A stretch of 64,000 bases of DNA, taken from Mycobacterium sp. IDR2000157661 (GTDB lineage: Bacteria > Actinomycetota > Actinomycetes > Mycobacteriales > Mycobacteriaceae). Location: contig NZ_CP081006.1 in assembly GCF_022317005.1 (NCBI RefSeq), positions 1,922,001 through 1,986,000 of the forward strand, given 5' to 3'. Made by a program: the position numbers and the translations under genes. Under the pieces are notes generated by a model. That model searched no databases and was not told the origin of the DNA. It worked only from the letters and a program-made list of their open reading frames with translations. Positions 52,671 to 64,000 of this stretch are shown in pieces; position 1 is the first letter of the stretch; each line of letters begins with the position of its first letter.

Positions 52671-53480
52671 TCACGACGTCCCGTCGACGAACGAAGCAAT
52701 CGCCGCCGCGGTGGCCTCCGGCAAGGTCAGCTGCGGGCAATGCCCGTCGGTGTCCAGCGTGATCAGGTGGCTCGAGGTGATCTGCTGTGCCACGTATGCG
52801 CCCACGCCAGTGGGCGCGATGGCGTCCTCGGCGCATTCGAGCACCAGCGTCGGCACCGCCACCAGGGGCAGATCCGCGCGGTTGTCGGACAGGAACGTGG
52901 TCCGCGCGAACACCCGGGCGCAGGCGGGATCGGTGCGACAGAAACTCTCGGCGAGTTCCTCAGCGAGCTCAGGGCGGTCCGACGCACCCATGATGGTGGG
53001 AGCGATCGCCTGCGACCAGCCGAGATAATTGCTGTCCAGCGACTCGAGCAGGTCGTCGATGTCGGCACGGCTGAACCCGCCGCGGTAGTCACCGTCGTCG
53101 ATGTAGCGCGGGGACGGCGCGACCAGCACCAGCTTGGCGAACGCCTCCGGCCGGGCGCAGGCGGCCAGCACACCCATCATCGCGGCGACCGAATGGCCGA
53201 CGAAAACCACGTCGCGCAGTTCGAGTTCGTCGACGATATCGAGGACGTCACGGGCGTAGCTGTCCAGCGTCGCGTAGCGGTCGGCATCCCACGCCGACGG
53301 ATCCGACCTACCGGAGCCGGCGTGGTCGAACAGCACGATGCGATATCGCCGGCTCAGCGGCGCCGCCACGAGCCGCCACATGTTCTGATCGCAGCCGAAG
53401 CCGTGCGCGAGCATGAGGGTCGGGACACCGTCGCCCTCGGCGCCGAGGACTCGCACGTTGTTGCGTTCACGCACGTTCAT
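52671..53480 (-). CDS. RsbQ-like alpha/beta hydrolase
   Basis: A 269-residue hydrolase, the same length as B. subtilis RsbQ and similar along its whole length: LAHGFGCDQNMWR, IVLFDHAGSGRSD, FVGHSVAAMMGVLA (nucleophile Ser), LECAEDAIAPTGVGAYV (Asp) and DTDGHCPQL (His). RsbQ is needed for RsbP to respond to energy stress, probably by supplying a hydrophobic ligand to the PAS domain. ATG 53480, with AGGTGA about 5 nt upstream, aligns with the RsbQ start. It is directly followed by the RsbP-like phosphatase gene, reproducing the rsbQP operon order. Confidence 0.9.
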   Translation of the reverse strand: MNVRERNNVRVLGAEGDGVPTLMLAHGFGCDQNMWRLVAAPLSRRYRIVLFDHAGSGRSDPSAWDADRYATLDSYARDVLDIVDELELRDVVFVGHSVAAMMGVLAACARPEAFAKLVLVAPSPRYIDDGDYRGGFSRADIDDLLESLDSNYLGWSQAIAPTIMGASDRPELAEELAESFCRTDPACARVFARTTFLSDNRADLPLVAVPTLVLECAEDAIAPTGVGAYVAQQITSSHLITLDTDGHCPQLTLPEATAAAIASFVDGTS

Positions 53481-53551
53481 CGCGATCACCTTCGCATCGA
53501 GGCGGCCGACTGTCACCACCGGCCGCGAATGGATTCCGGGCGGCCCGCCGT

Positions 53552-53576
53552 TATAGTCTCGAACGACTCGGGGGAG
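53552..53576 (+). promoter_or_regulatory. -10 hexamer TATAGT and Shine-Dalgarno GGGGAG
   Basis: TATAGT at 53552-53557 is a strong mycobacterial -10; transcription would begin near 53564. GGGGAG (53571-53576) stands 8 nt before ATG 53585, the start of a 48-codon frame that overlaps the receiver-phosphatase gene. This is the only obvious promoter for the plus-strand signalling genes. Confidence 0.55.
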
Positions 53577-53584
53577 TCAACGGG

Positions 53585-53731
53585 ATGGTCAGCACAGCAG
53601 ACGAGTTTCCATCGTCTGTGCCGCTGCGCCGTCCACGCGGACGCTATTGTCAGTCAGTCACTAAAGCAGAGGTCAGGGCGACCGCGGTGACCAACCCGAA
53701 AGAACTGGTTGCTTATGCGCGCGCTTCATGA
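53585..53731 (+). CDS. Small ORF (48 aa) leading into the signalling operon
   Basis: A 48-residue frame beginning MVSTADEFPSSVPLRRPRGR and ending VTNPKELVAYARAS. It has a better ribosome-binding site (GGGGAG, 8 nt) and is nearer the promoter than the phosphatase start at 53715, which it overlaps by 17 bp. That arrangement fits translational coupling, where ribosomes finishing the small frame restart on the phosphatase. No family is recognised; the product may be non-functional in itself. Confidence 0.45.
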   Translation: MVSTADEFPSSVPLRRPRGRYCQSVTKAEVRATAVTNPKELVAYARAS

Positions 53732-54922
53732 CCAAGGGCCGGTGCCCTCGGCCGGTGGAGGCTTGCCGCTGACCCCCTTCAACGTGCTCCTGGTCGAGGA
53801 CGACCGAGGCGACGCCGTTCTGGTCGAGGAACTGATCGCCGATGCGGACGCCGACATCAACGTCGTGTGGGCGCCGTCGATGGAGGAGGCCCAACGCCAG
53901 CTGGACAAGGACCGGCCCGACTGCGTCCTGCTCGACCTGAACCTGCCCGACGCCGACGGCATCAAGGCGCTGGACCGGATCTTGCGGCGCGACGTCACCA
54001 TGCCCATCGTCGTGCTCACCGGACTCAACGACGAGCACTTCGGCATCTCGGCGGTCGCCGCGGGCGCGCAGGACTACCTGGTCAAGGGCCGCGTCGAGCC
54101 CGACACGCTGCGCCGCGCGCTGCTGTACGCGGTCGAACGCAAGCGCGCCGAGCTCACCGCGGTCGAGCTGCACGCCAGCGAGCTGCGTGCCAGGGAGAAC
54201 GCCCGGCTCGAGCGCGGGCTGTTGCCCTCGCCGCTGCTGCTGGACGGCCCAGACGTCGACATCGTCGCCGAATACCGGCCCAGCAGGCAGCACGCGCTGC
54301 TCGGCGGCGACTTCTACGACTTCGTCCAGACACCCGACCGCACCGTGCACTTGATGGTCGGCGACGTCGCCGGGCACGGTCCGGACGAGGCCGCGCTGGG
54401 GGTGGCGCTGCGGATCGGCTGGCGCGCCCTGACCTTCGCCGGGCTGCGGGGCAACGAGCGCATGCGCCAGCTCGAACGCGTCCTGCGCACCGAACGGCCG
54501 GGATCGAGCATCTTCGCGACAGTCGTCAGCGTGGCGATGTCGCCGGACAGTCTCAGCTTCAACGTGGTTTCCGCCGGCCATCCGGGCATGCTCCTGCACG
54601 GGCCGGACGGGGTGGAGTGGCTGGAGCCGGAGGGCGGCCCGGCGCTCGGAATCAACGGCGGCGGATGGCCGCTCAACAATTACGACCTCCCGCCGGGATG
54701 CGGCTTGGTGCTGTTGACCGACGGCCTGTTCGAGGGGCGGTCCGGACGCGGCACCGAGCGGCTCGGGGAGAAGGGCCTGCTGGAGATCGCCAGGACGTAT
54801 GCACACCTTCCGGGCCGGGAGTTCGTCAGGGAACTGATCGACGACGTCGAGCGCCGCGCCCAGTCCGTCGGCGGCATCAGCGACGACATCGCCGTCGTAC
54901 GGGTGGAGCGGACATCCGCCGG

Positions 54923-54926
<4 letters not shown>
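53715..54926 (+). CDS. Receiver-PP2C (SpoIIE) fusion phosphatase
   Basis: A 403-residue protein. The N-terminal receiver domain has the acidic pair in FNVLLVEDDRGDAVLV, the phospho-acceptor Asp in DCVLLDLNLPDADG and Lys in AQDYLVKGRVE. A helical linker (ERKRAELTAVELHASELRAR) joins a SpoIIE PP2C domain with LGGDFYDFVQTP, LMVGDVAGHGPDEAA, SAGHPGMLLH and LLTDGLFEGR. It resembles RsbU/HptB-pathway phosphatases, which act on STAS-domain antagonists when the receiver is phosphorylated. ATG 53715 lacks a strong Shine-Dalgarno. The stop overlaps the kinase start (ATGA). Confidence 0.88.
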
Positions 54927-56490
<1,564 letters not shown>

Positions 56491-56494
<4 letters not shown>

Positions 56495-56931
56495 CCAGCG
56501 AGGCGAGGGCGATCGACGTACTGCTCATCGAGGACGATCCCGGTGACGAGCTGATCACGCGAGAAGCGTTCGAGCACAACAAGATCAAGAACAACCTCCA
56601 CGTCGCCCACGACGGCGAGGAGGGGCTGGACTTCCTCTACCGCCGCGGCAAGTACTCCGACGCGCCGAGGCCCGATCTGATCCTGCTCGACCTGAACCTG
56701 CCCAAGTACGACGGCAGGCAGTTGTTGGAGCAGATAAAGTCCGACGCCGACCTCAGCCTGATCCCGGTGGTGGTGCTCACGACGTCCTCGGCAGAGGAAG
56801 ACATTCTGCGCAGCTACAAGCTGCATGCCAACGCCTACGTCACCAAGCCGGTGGACCTCGACCAGTTCATGAACGCGGTGCGCCAGATCGACGAGTTCTT
56901 CGTTCAGGTGGTGCGGCTGCCGCACTCCTGA
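56491..56931 (+). CDS. Single-domain response regulator (Rcp1-like)
   Basis: A 146-residue stand-alone receiver: acidic pair in VLLIEDDPGDELITRE, phospho-acceptor Asp in PDLILLDLNLPKYDG, Thr in VVVLTTSSAEED and Lys in NAYVTKPVDLD. The LHVAHDGEEGLDFLYRRGKY insertion is typical of Rcp1-type regulators paired with phytochrome-like kinases. There is no output domain, so it may shuttle phosphate to or from the receiver-PP2C protein. Its last 28 bases overlap the convergent RsbW-like gene. Confidence 0.9.
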
Positions 56932-57389
56932 GCCGTGCCGGCGGTGTGGAAGGTGATCCGCACGGTGGTGCCCGACGCGCTTCGCATCAGCTCGACGAGG
57001 TCACTGGTGGCCTCCATGATGGGCAGCCCGCGGCCGCGTGTGGTCGGTTCGCTGCTGGGCGGGCGCCATGAGCCGTGATCGCTGATGCAGACGACGATGG
57101 TGCCGCCCTCGACCGACGCCTCGATTTCGATGGTGCCGGCATCTTCATTGCGGTAGGCATGCTCGACGCTGTTGGTACACGCTTCGTTGACCGCGAGCAC
57201 GATGTCGGCGACGACAGCATCGGGGGTGCCGAGCGGCTCGATCCATTGGAGCAGACGATGCCGGATCTGTGCCAACCGTTCGGCGGTCGCCGAGATCTCG
57301 AAGCACAAGGGGTCCACTATTCGCGGACGCGCATCCAACCCCACGGTGGTGGTTGTACCCCTTACGGGCCCATAACCCACGTAGGCCAC
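56904..57389 (-). CDS. RsbW-like anti-sigma / ATP-binding serine kinase
   Basis: A 161-residue GHKL ATPase of the HATPase_c_2 family. Motifs: N-box AVNEACTNSVEHAY, G1 VCISDHGSWRPP and G2 RGRGLPIMEATSDLV. RsbW/SpoIIAB relatives bind a sigma factor and phosphorylate the cognate STAS antagonist. GTG 57389 is taken as start; the N-terminal 25 residues are not conserved, so a later start is possible. No sigma factor or STAS gene lies in the window; its partners must be elsewhere. It converges on the response regulator. Confidence 0.85.
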   Translation of the reverse strand: MAYVGYGPVRGTTTTVGLDARPRIVDPLCFEISATAERLAQIRHRLLQWIEPLGTPDAVVADIVLAVNEACTNSVEHAYRNEDAGTIEIEASVEGGTIVVCISDHGSWRPPSSEPTTRGRGLPIMEATSDLVELMRSASGTTVRITFHTAGTAQECGSRTT

Positions 57390-57493
57390 GCGTGCGCCGC
57401 CCGTTTCACAGCGGCATCGAGGCGCAGATCACAGTGTGGAAGGGGAGGCCTCGCGGGCAACGGTCCGCGGCGCGCGGGTGTCGATGCGGCGCC

Positions 57494-57865
57494 TCAGCCG
57501 TAGAACATCACGTGGAAGTCCTGCGTCCAAGCGCCGTCGATGCAGCTGAGCGGGAAGCCGTCGGGAGTCTGCGCGACGCCGCTGGCGTCACCGCAGGGCA
57601 GCCGCTGGGTGCGGATCCCGACCAGTGGCGGCGATGCGATCCATACGTTGCGCGAGTTGCAGGCCAGGGTGTTGCCCGCGGCGTCGATGCCGAAGTTGTA
57701 GCGGGTGTTCGCTCTGCAGAATGCCCCTTCGACGGCGGTGCGGTCGACGTACTCGATGCAGTCCGCGCCGTCGCAGTACCCGGGGGACGCCGGTGCATTC
57801 GCGGCGGTGAACAAGGGCGCGGCGACGAACCCGCACGCGAGCGCAACTGCAGCCGTGAGCTTCAT
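57494..57865 (-). CDS. Secreted Cys-containing protein of unknown function
   Basis: A 123-residue exported protein: signal peptide MKLTAAVALACGFVAAPLFT with cleavage near ANA, then a mature chain of about 100 residues with six cysteines (GYCDGADCIEY, GAFCRAN, LACNSRN, LPCGDAS, PLSCIDG), likely forming three disulfides. No family is recognised, though similar short Cys-rich secreted proteins occur across mycobacteria. It diverges from a DUF732 gene 55 bp away. Confidence 0.75.
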   Translation of the reverse strand: MKLTAAVALACGFVAAPLFTAANAPASPGYCDGADCIEYVDRTAVEGAFCRANTRYNFGIDAAGNTLACNSRNVWIASPPLVGIRTQRLPCGDASGVAQTPDGFPLSCIDGAWTQDFHVMFYG

Positions 57866-57920
57866 GCGCTTAGCCTATGTGCCGGACAATCGTGGCGGAC
57901 AGGGAATAGGCTCATCTGTC

Positions 57921-58268
57921 ATGAAGCGCGTCATCGGAGCCGTCGCAACCGCTCTCGCAACGGTCGGCACCGCGCTCGCCGTCGCCCCGGCGGCCAGCTC
58001 CGACACCGTCGCCTACCTGGTGAACGTGCATGTGCGACCGGGATACAACTTCCCCAACGCCGAGGCCGCAATCGGCTACGGCAACTCCATCTGCGACCGC
58101 GTCGCCGCGAAGATGGGCTACGCCGAACTCGTCGAACAGGTCAAGGCCGACTTCCGGACGCGGGACTACTACCAGGGCGCCTACCTGATCAACCAGGCGG
58201 TCAACGAACTCTGCCCGGCACAGATCTGGCAGCTCAGACAGTCGGCGGCCGGTTACACCCTCCCGTAG
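57921..58268 (+). CDS. DUF732-type secreted protein
   Basis: A 115-residue exported protein typical of mycobacterial DUF732: signal peptide MKRVIGAVATALATVGTALA, then a helical domain with two cysteines (GNSICDRVAAKMGY and NELCPAQIW) that probably form a disulfide, and the conserved GYNFPNAEAAIGYG. Function is unknown. ATG 57921. It is followed by a strong GC hairpin. Confidence 0.82.
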   Translation: MKRVIGAVATALATVGTALAVAPAASSDTVAYLVNVHVRPGYNFPNAEAAIGYGNSICDRVAAKMGYAELVEQVKADFRTRDYYQGAYLINQAVNELCPAQIWQLRQSAAGYTLP

Positions 58269-58290
58269 CGACTCGGGCCGCAACGACGAC

Positions 58291-58316
58291 GGCGGCGCCC
58301 CCGCCGGGACGCCGCC
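58291..58316. terminator. GC-rich hairpin between convergent genes
   Basis: GGCGGCG (58291-58297) pairs perfectly with CGCCGCC (58310-58316) across a 12-nt loop. It lies in the 69-bp gap between the ends of the DUF732 gene and the LpqH gene, so it can act in both directions. No U-tract follows, as is usual in mycobacteria. Confidence 0.6.
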
Positions 58317-58337
58317 GCCTGTCGAATCGATGACCTG

Positions 58338-58802
58338 CTAGGGGCAGCTGACCTCGATCTCGAACGGTTTGGTGATCGGCTGCAACGGGTTCGCCATGTC
58401 GATGCCCGTCGCTTTGCCGGTGATCGTGTAGGTGTTGCCGTCCTTCTCGACGTTGGCTTCACCCTGACCCGTGCCGCTGGTGTAGCCGAGGGTCACGCCG
58501 TTGACATTGCCGAGCCCGACGGACTGCACGGTGGGCGAATCACCGGAGCTGATCACGGCGCCGATGCCGGTGGTGGCGTCGCCGATCGCGATGTTGGTGT
58601 TGCCGCCCATGCTGCTGCACACGACGGTGCCCTGGACTTGCTGGTCCTGTCCGTCGATCGTGACGGTGGTCTTGCCCTCCGCGGCGGCGGCCGTCGATGT
58701 TTCACCCGAGGTGGACGACTTGTCCTCCGACGAACAGCCGGCCAGACCGGCGATCACGAGCGCCGCGCCGCCGATGGCGACCACGAGTCCATGCTTCACC
58801 AC
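58338..58802 (-). CDS. lpqH: LpqH (19-kDa) family lipoprotein
   Basis: A 154-residue lipoprotein with lipobox IAGLAGC (Cys23), a Ser/Thr/Glu-rich linker and the LpqH domain, a beta-rich fold with a single disulfide ([16 protein letters not shown] and the terminal EIEVSCP). In M. tuberculosis LpqH is an abundant surface TLR2 ligand. The internal [20 protein letters not shown] is a hallmark of the family. It is the first of two tandem family members on this strand. Confidence 0.88.
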   Translation of the reverse strand: MVKHGLVVAIGGAALVIAGLAGCSSEDKSSTSGETSTAAAAEGKTTVTIDGQDQQVQGTVVCSSMGGNTNIAIGDATTGIGAVISSGDSPTVQSVGLGNVNGVTLGYTSGTGQGEANVEKDGNTYTITGKATGIDMANPLQPITKPFEIEVSCP

Positions 58803-58922
58803 TGTTCTCCTTCATGTTTGCGTGACCCGTCAAGATCGGATCATCTAGAGCAGTATGGTGCGCCGCATCCCGCTGAGCACTGAATTGGCAGAAATACGGC
58901 GCCGATACCCCGGCTGAGCCGG

Positions 58923-60625
<1,703 letters not shown>

Positions 60626-60629
60626 ACAG

Positions 60630-61844
60630 ATGACGACAAGCACCGACTCCCAGGCGCTGCTGCTTCGGCTCCTCGACCCCTCGAACCGGTCGGATCCGTA
60701 TCCGATCTACGAAGAGATCCGCGCGCACGGTCCGCTGCGGCTGCCGGACATGAGCCTGGTGGTGTTCTCCTCGTTCGCCGACTGCGACGAGGTCCTGCGT
60801 CATCCGGCGTCGGCCAGCGACCGCTCGAAATCCACCGTCGCCCGGCGCCAGCTCCAGAGCGGCGACGAGCGGACGGAGCCGCCGAGCTTCCTGTTCCTCG
60901 ACCCGCCCGATCACACCCGTCTGCGCAGGCTGGTCAGCAAGGCGTTCGCACCGAAGGTCGTCAACGCGCTGCAGCCCGACATCACCGCGCTGGTCGATTC
61001 GCTACTGGCCGGTGCCGGATCGCACTTCGACGTCGTCGACGAGCTGGCCTACCCGCTGCCGGTCGCGGTGATCTGCCGCCTGCTCGGAGTGCCGATCGAG
61101 GACGAGCCGCAGTTCCGGCGGGCCTCGTCGATCCTGGCGCAGGCACTCGATCCGGTCTTCAGCTTCACCGGGGAGACGCCGGAGAGCTTCTCGGAGATGA
61201 TGGACGCCGGGATGTGGCTGCGCGGCTACCTGCGTGAGCTGATCGAGCGGCGCCGCTCCGAACCGGCCGACGACCTCATCTCGGGGCTGATCGAGGTGGA
61301 GGAGTCCGGCGACCAGCTGAGCGCAGCCGAGATCGTGTCCACCTGCAACCTGCTGCTCATCGCCGGTCACGAGACGACGGTCAACCTCATCGCCAACGCT
61401 GCCCTGGCGATGCTGCGGCGCCCCGATCAGTGGGCGGCATTGGCCGACGACCCGCACCGGGTGCCGGCAGTTGTGGAGGAGACGCTGCGGTTCGACCCGC
61501 CCGTCCAGCTCGTCGGCCGCATCGCGGCCGCCGACATGACGATCGGGCAGACCCCGGTGGCCGAGGGTGACGTGATGATGCTGCTGCTCGCCGCCGCGCA
61601 TCGCGACCCGACGGCATTCGATCGGCCCGCCGAATTCGATCCCGACCGAGGCTCGATCCGCCATCTCGGGTTCGGCAAGGGGCCGCACTTCTGCCTCGGG
61701 GCCCCGCTGGCCCGACTGGAGGCCGCGATCGCACTGTCCGCCCTGACGGCCCGGTTCCCCGACGCCCGCATGGTCGGTGAACCGGAATACAAAGCCAACC
61801 TGACCCTGCGCGGCATGTCTTCGCTTTCCATAGCTCTTGGGTGA
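60630..61844 (+). CDS. Cytochrome P450
   Basis: A 404-residue soluble bacterial P450. The I-helix oxygen-activation motif is LIAGHETTVNLIANAALAM, the ExxR motif lies in EETLRFDPPVQL, and the heme loop is GFGKGPHFCLGAPLARLEAA with the cysteine ligand. It starts 4 bp after tgt and is probably cotranscribed. The CYP family number cannot be set from inspection; no ferredoxin gene is adjacent, so electrons must come from elsewhere. The substrate is unknown. Confidence 0.92.
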   Translation: MTTSTDSQALLLRLLDPSNRSDPYPIYEEIRAHGPLRLPDMSLVVFSSFADCDEVLRHPASASDRSKSTVARRQLQSGDERTEPPSFLFLDPPDHTRLRRLVSKAFAPKVVNALQPDITALVDSLLAGAGSHFDVVDELAYPLPVAVICRLLGVPIEDEPQFRRASSILAQALDPVFSFTGETPESFSEMMDAGMWLRGYLRELIERRRSEPADDLISGLIEVEESGDQLSAAEIVSTCNLLLIAGHETTVNLIANAALAMLRRPDQWAALADDPHRVPAVVEETLRFDPPVQLVGRIAAADMTIGQTPVAEGDVMMLLLAAAHRDPTAFDRPAEFDPDRGSIRHLGFGKGPHFCLGAPLARLEAAIALSALTARFPDARMVGEPEYKANLTLRGMSSLSIALG

Positions 61845-61909
61845 ATTCAGCACGCGAATCGTCGCTGAGAGGCCATAAGGGCTATCGAAACCACACTAGG
61901 GTTCCAGCC

Positions 61910-63115
61910 ATGCGAATCCTTCTGATCGGCGCGGGCGGAGTCGGAGCGGCGTTCTGCTCCATCGCCGCGCGCCGCGACTTCTTCGACGCCGTGGTGGTCG
62001 CCGACTACGACGAAGCGCGGGCGCGGCGGGCCGCGGAGGCCGTCGGCGACGACCGGTTCACCGCGGCGCATGTCGACGCGGCGTCGGCCGACACGGTCGC
62101 CGACCTGATCCGCCGCCACCACATCACCCATGTGATGAACGCCGTCGACCCGCGGTTCGTGATGCCGATCTTCACCGGCGCACTGGCAGGCGGCGCGGAC
62201 TACCTCGACATGGCGATGAGCCTCTCGCAGCGGCACCCCGAACAGCCCTACGCGCTCACCGGGGTGAAACTGGGCGACGAACAGTTCGCGCTCGACGAGC
62301 AGTGGCGTGCGGCCGGGCGGCTGGCACTGGTGGGCATCGGCGTGGAGCCGGGGCTGTCCGACGTGTTCGCGCGCTACGCCGCCGACCATCTGTTCTCCGA
62401 CATCGACGAGTTGGGCACCCGCGACGGATCCAACCTCACCGTCGACGGTTACGACTTCGCGCCGTCGTTCTCGATCTGGACCACCATCGAGGAGTGCCTC
62501 AACCCGCCGGTCGTGTGGGAGGCCGACCGCGGCTGGTTCACCACCGAACCGTTCAGCCATCCCGAGGTGTTCGACTTCCCCGACGGCATCGGCCCGGTCG
62601 AGTGCGTCAACGTCGAGCACGAGGAAGTGCTGCTGATGCCCCGTTGGGTCAAGTGCAGGCGCGCGACGTTCAAGTACGGGCTCGGCGAGGAGTTCATCGA
62701 CGTGCTCAAGACTCTGCACAAGCTGGGCCTCGACCGCACCGAGAGGGTGACCGTCGGACCGGTCGAGGTCAGCCCTCGCGACGTGGTGGCCGCGTGCCTG
62801 CCCGACCCGGCGACGCTGGGGCCGCAGATGCGCGGCAAGACGTGCGCGGGCCTGTGGGTGACCGGCACCGGCACGGACGGCGATCCGCGCTCGACGTACC
62901 TGTATCACGTCGTCGACAACGAGTGGTCGATGGCCGAATACGGACACCAGTGCGTGGTATGGCAGACCGCGATCAATCCCGTTGTGGCGCTGGAACTCCT
63001 GGCCGACGGCAGCTGGAGCGGCAGCGGCGTGCTCGGCCCCGAGGCCTTCGATGCGGTGCCCTTCCTCGAACTGTTGACGGCCTACGGCTCATCCTGGGGG
63101 ATGCGGGACAGCTAG
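61910..63115 (+). CDS. Saccharopine-dehydrogenase-like protein
   Basis: A 401-residue NAD(P)-binding protein of the saccharopine dehydrogenase / carboxynorspermidine synthase type. The Rossmann motif is MRILLIGAGGVGAAFCSIAA, then HITHVMNAVDPRFVMPIFTG and VGIGVEPGLSDVFARYAAD; the C-terminal substrate domain includes EEVLLMPRWVKCRRATFKYG. It may act in lysine catabolism or polyamine metabolism; neighbours do not decide. ATG 61910 is chosen over the open frame to 61841. The next gene starts 21 bp downstream. Confidence 0.85.
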   Translation: MRILLIGAGGVGAAFCSIAARRDFFDAVVVADYDEARARRAAEAVGDDRFTAAHVDAASADTVADLIRRHHITHVMNAVDPRFVMPIFTGALAGGADYLDMAMSLSQRHPEQPYALTGVKLGDEQFALDEQWRAAGRLALVGIGVEPGLSDVFARYAADHLFSDIDELGTRDGSNLTVDGYDFAPSFSIWTTIEECLNPPVVWEADRGWFTTEPFSHPEVFDFPDGIGPVECVNVEHEEVLLMPRWVKCRRATFKYGLGEEFIDVLKTLHKLGLDRTERVTVGPVEVSPRDVVAACLPDPATLGPQMRGKTCAGLWVTGTGTDGDPRSTYLYHVVDNEWSMAEYGHQCVVWQTAINPVVALELLADGSWSGSGVLGPEAFDAVPFLELLTAYGSSWGMRDS

Positions 63116-63136
63116 CGCTCGCGGAAGATGAGCGCC

Positions 63137-64000
63137 ATGCCCGAGGAACTGACCACCGAGCAGGCCGCCGATCGCCTGCGGCCCGCCGACAGCCTGGGCA
63201 TCCCGCTCGGCCCCGGCCAGCCGCCTGCGTTCCTGCGCGCGCTCGGCGAGCGCACCGACTGGACCGACCTGCGTGTCTACGGCGCACTGCTGGCCGTGGG
63301 TACGGAGTTGTTCGCCCGGCCGGGCGTGCACTATCTGTCCGGTTTCTTCGGCCCGCTGGAACGGGCGCTTCGCGACAGCGGCGCCAACATCGAGTTCGTG
63401 CCGGCCGATTTCCGCCGCTTCGGGCCGCTGCTCGAGCGGCAGGCGCCGCGGGTACTGACAACGGTCGCGACCCCGCCCGACCGCGACGGCTGGTGCTCGC
63501 TGTCGCTGCACGCGGGCGGCACGGTCGAGGAGCTGCGCCGGGCGGGCGCGGACGCCGAACGCCTGCTCGTCGTCGAGGTGTCCGACGCCTTTCCGCGGAC
63601 ATTCGGGCTCGGCGCACGCCATCGGCACGCGCTGCACGTCGACGAGATCGACATCCTGGTGCGATCCACCGACGCCCCGCTGGCCCTGCCCGAGGGCCCG
63701 CCCACCGACGTCGACAAGCAGATCGCGCGGCACGCCGTCGGCTTCATCGGATCGGGCGCGACGCTGCAGACGGGCATCGGGTCGATTCCCAGCCAGATCG
63801 CCGCGATGTTGGCCGAGGGTGACGGCGGCGGTTACGGCCTGCACAGCGAGATGTTCACCGACGGATGCATGCGACTGCACCAGTCGGGCAAGGTCACCAA
63901 CACCAGCAAGGGCCAGTACGACGGCATCAGCGTGACGACGTTCGCGCTGGGCTCGACCGAGCTGTACGCGTGGCTGGACGGCAACGACGACGTTGCATTC
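63137..64000 (+). CDS. Acetyl-CoA hydrolase/transferase family protein (partial, C-terminus beyond the window)
   Basis: The first 288 residues of a family I CoA-transferase such as 4-hydroxybutyrate CoA-transferase or acetyl-CoA hydrolase (full length about 420-430). GIGSIPSQIAAML is the CoA-binding G-x-G-x-x-P motif and GLHSEMFTDG contains the catalytic Glu that forms the CoA thioester. ATG 63137 is preferred, with GGAAG 9 nt upstream; in-frame ATG 63128 is an alternative. Its tight spacing to the saccharopine-dehydrogenase-like gene suggests a shared pathway. Confidence 0.87.
   Translation, partial: MPEELTTEQAADRLRPADSLGIPLGPGQPPAFLRALGERTDWTDLRVYGALLAVGTELFARPGVHYLSGFFGPLERALRDSGANIEFVPADFRRFGPLLERQAPRVLTTVATPPDRDGWCSLSLHAGGTVEELRRAGADAERLLVVEVSDAFPRTFGLGARHRHALHVDEIDILVRSTDAPLALPEGPPTDVDKQIARHAVGFIGSGATLQTGIGSIPSQIAAMLAEGDGGGYGLHSEMFTDGCMRLHQSGKVTNTSKGQYDGISVTTFALGSTELYAWLDGNDDVAF

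Noticed and set aside
53867-54922. Upstream extension of the histidine kinase frame through the receiver-PP2C gene
   Set aside because: The kinase begins at ATG 54923, which overlaps the phosphatase stop; the extension is Arg/Ala-rich shadow sequence.
62302-63822. A 506-codon frame overlapping the saccharopine-dehydrogenase-like and CoA-transferase genes
   Set aside because: Arg/Pro/Gly-rich shadow that crosses two real genes in another frame.

Overview
The window is a high-GC mycobacterial chromosome segment, most likely from a fast-growing environmental species (Mycolicibacterium type). The evidence is the arabinogalactan and lipoarabinomannan gene set in its mycobacterial order (embA, embC, aftA, dprE2, dprE1, a GtrA flippase, then the galactan ABC transporter and glfT1). 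The Mycobacterium-specific proteasome activator Bpa, LpqH lipoproteins, a 13E12-family HNH protein, DUF732 secreted proteins and frequent leaderless promoters agree. Assignments rest on reading translations and on remembered family sequences; no database search was run.

Layout. 1-12.5 kb (minus strand): the emb/dpr cell-wall operon, unusually split between embC and embA by an oppositely oriented padR plus HAAS membrane-protein pair with a long inverted-repeat operator. 12.5-15.6 kb: a MocR-type regulator divergent from an AhpD-like protein, a phosphotransferase and a zinc-ribbon protein. 15.6-18.7 kb (minus): galactan precursor exporter (wzm, wzt), glfT1 and bpa. 18.9-29.6 kb: syntenic housekeeping genes mixed with a MarR regulator, tRNA-Ser(UGA), an SOS-boxed 13E12 gene, a second MocR gene broken by one nonsense codon, EchA21-like crotonase, a lipoprotein and hisC2.

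29.7-36.4 kb: behind a tRNA-Ser(GCU)/tRNA-Arg(ACG) pair lies an accessory-looking block. It holds an L,D-transpeptidase, Met-rich and His-rich putative metal proteins with a RicR-like copper operator, a BlaI repressor with an M56 sensor peptidase, and a D-amino-acid oxidase. The transpeptidase promoter and the blaI/oxidase intergenic region share a CTAC-N11-GTAG element, so one cell-wall-responsive regulon is plausible.

36.6-49.7 kb: phosphoesterase, alkyl sulfatase, SDR, histidine phosphatase, phosphotransferase, the proXVWZ osmoprotectant transporter, tyrA and tadA. At 49.7 kb tRNA-Ser(CGA) is followed by a decayed tyrosine-integrase fragment. 50-57.4 kb: an acyl-ACP desaturase, then a dense stress-signalling cluster: RsbQ-like hydrolase, PAS-PP2C phosphatase, receiver-PP2C phosphatase, CHASE3 histidine kinase, receiver protein and an RsbW-like kinase. 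57.4-64 kb: small secreted proteins, two LpqH-type lipoproteins, tgt, a P450, a saccharopine-dehydrogenase-like protein and the start of a CoA-transferase gene.

No intergenic stretch exceeds about 300 bases. No rRNA, CRISPR array, intact insertion sequence or replication origin was seen.
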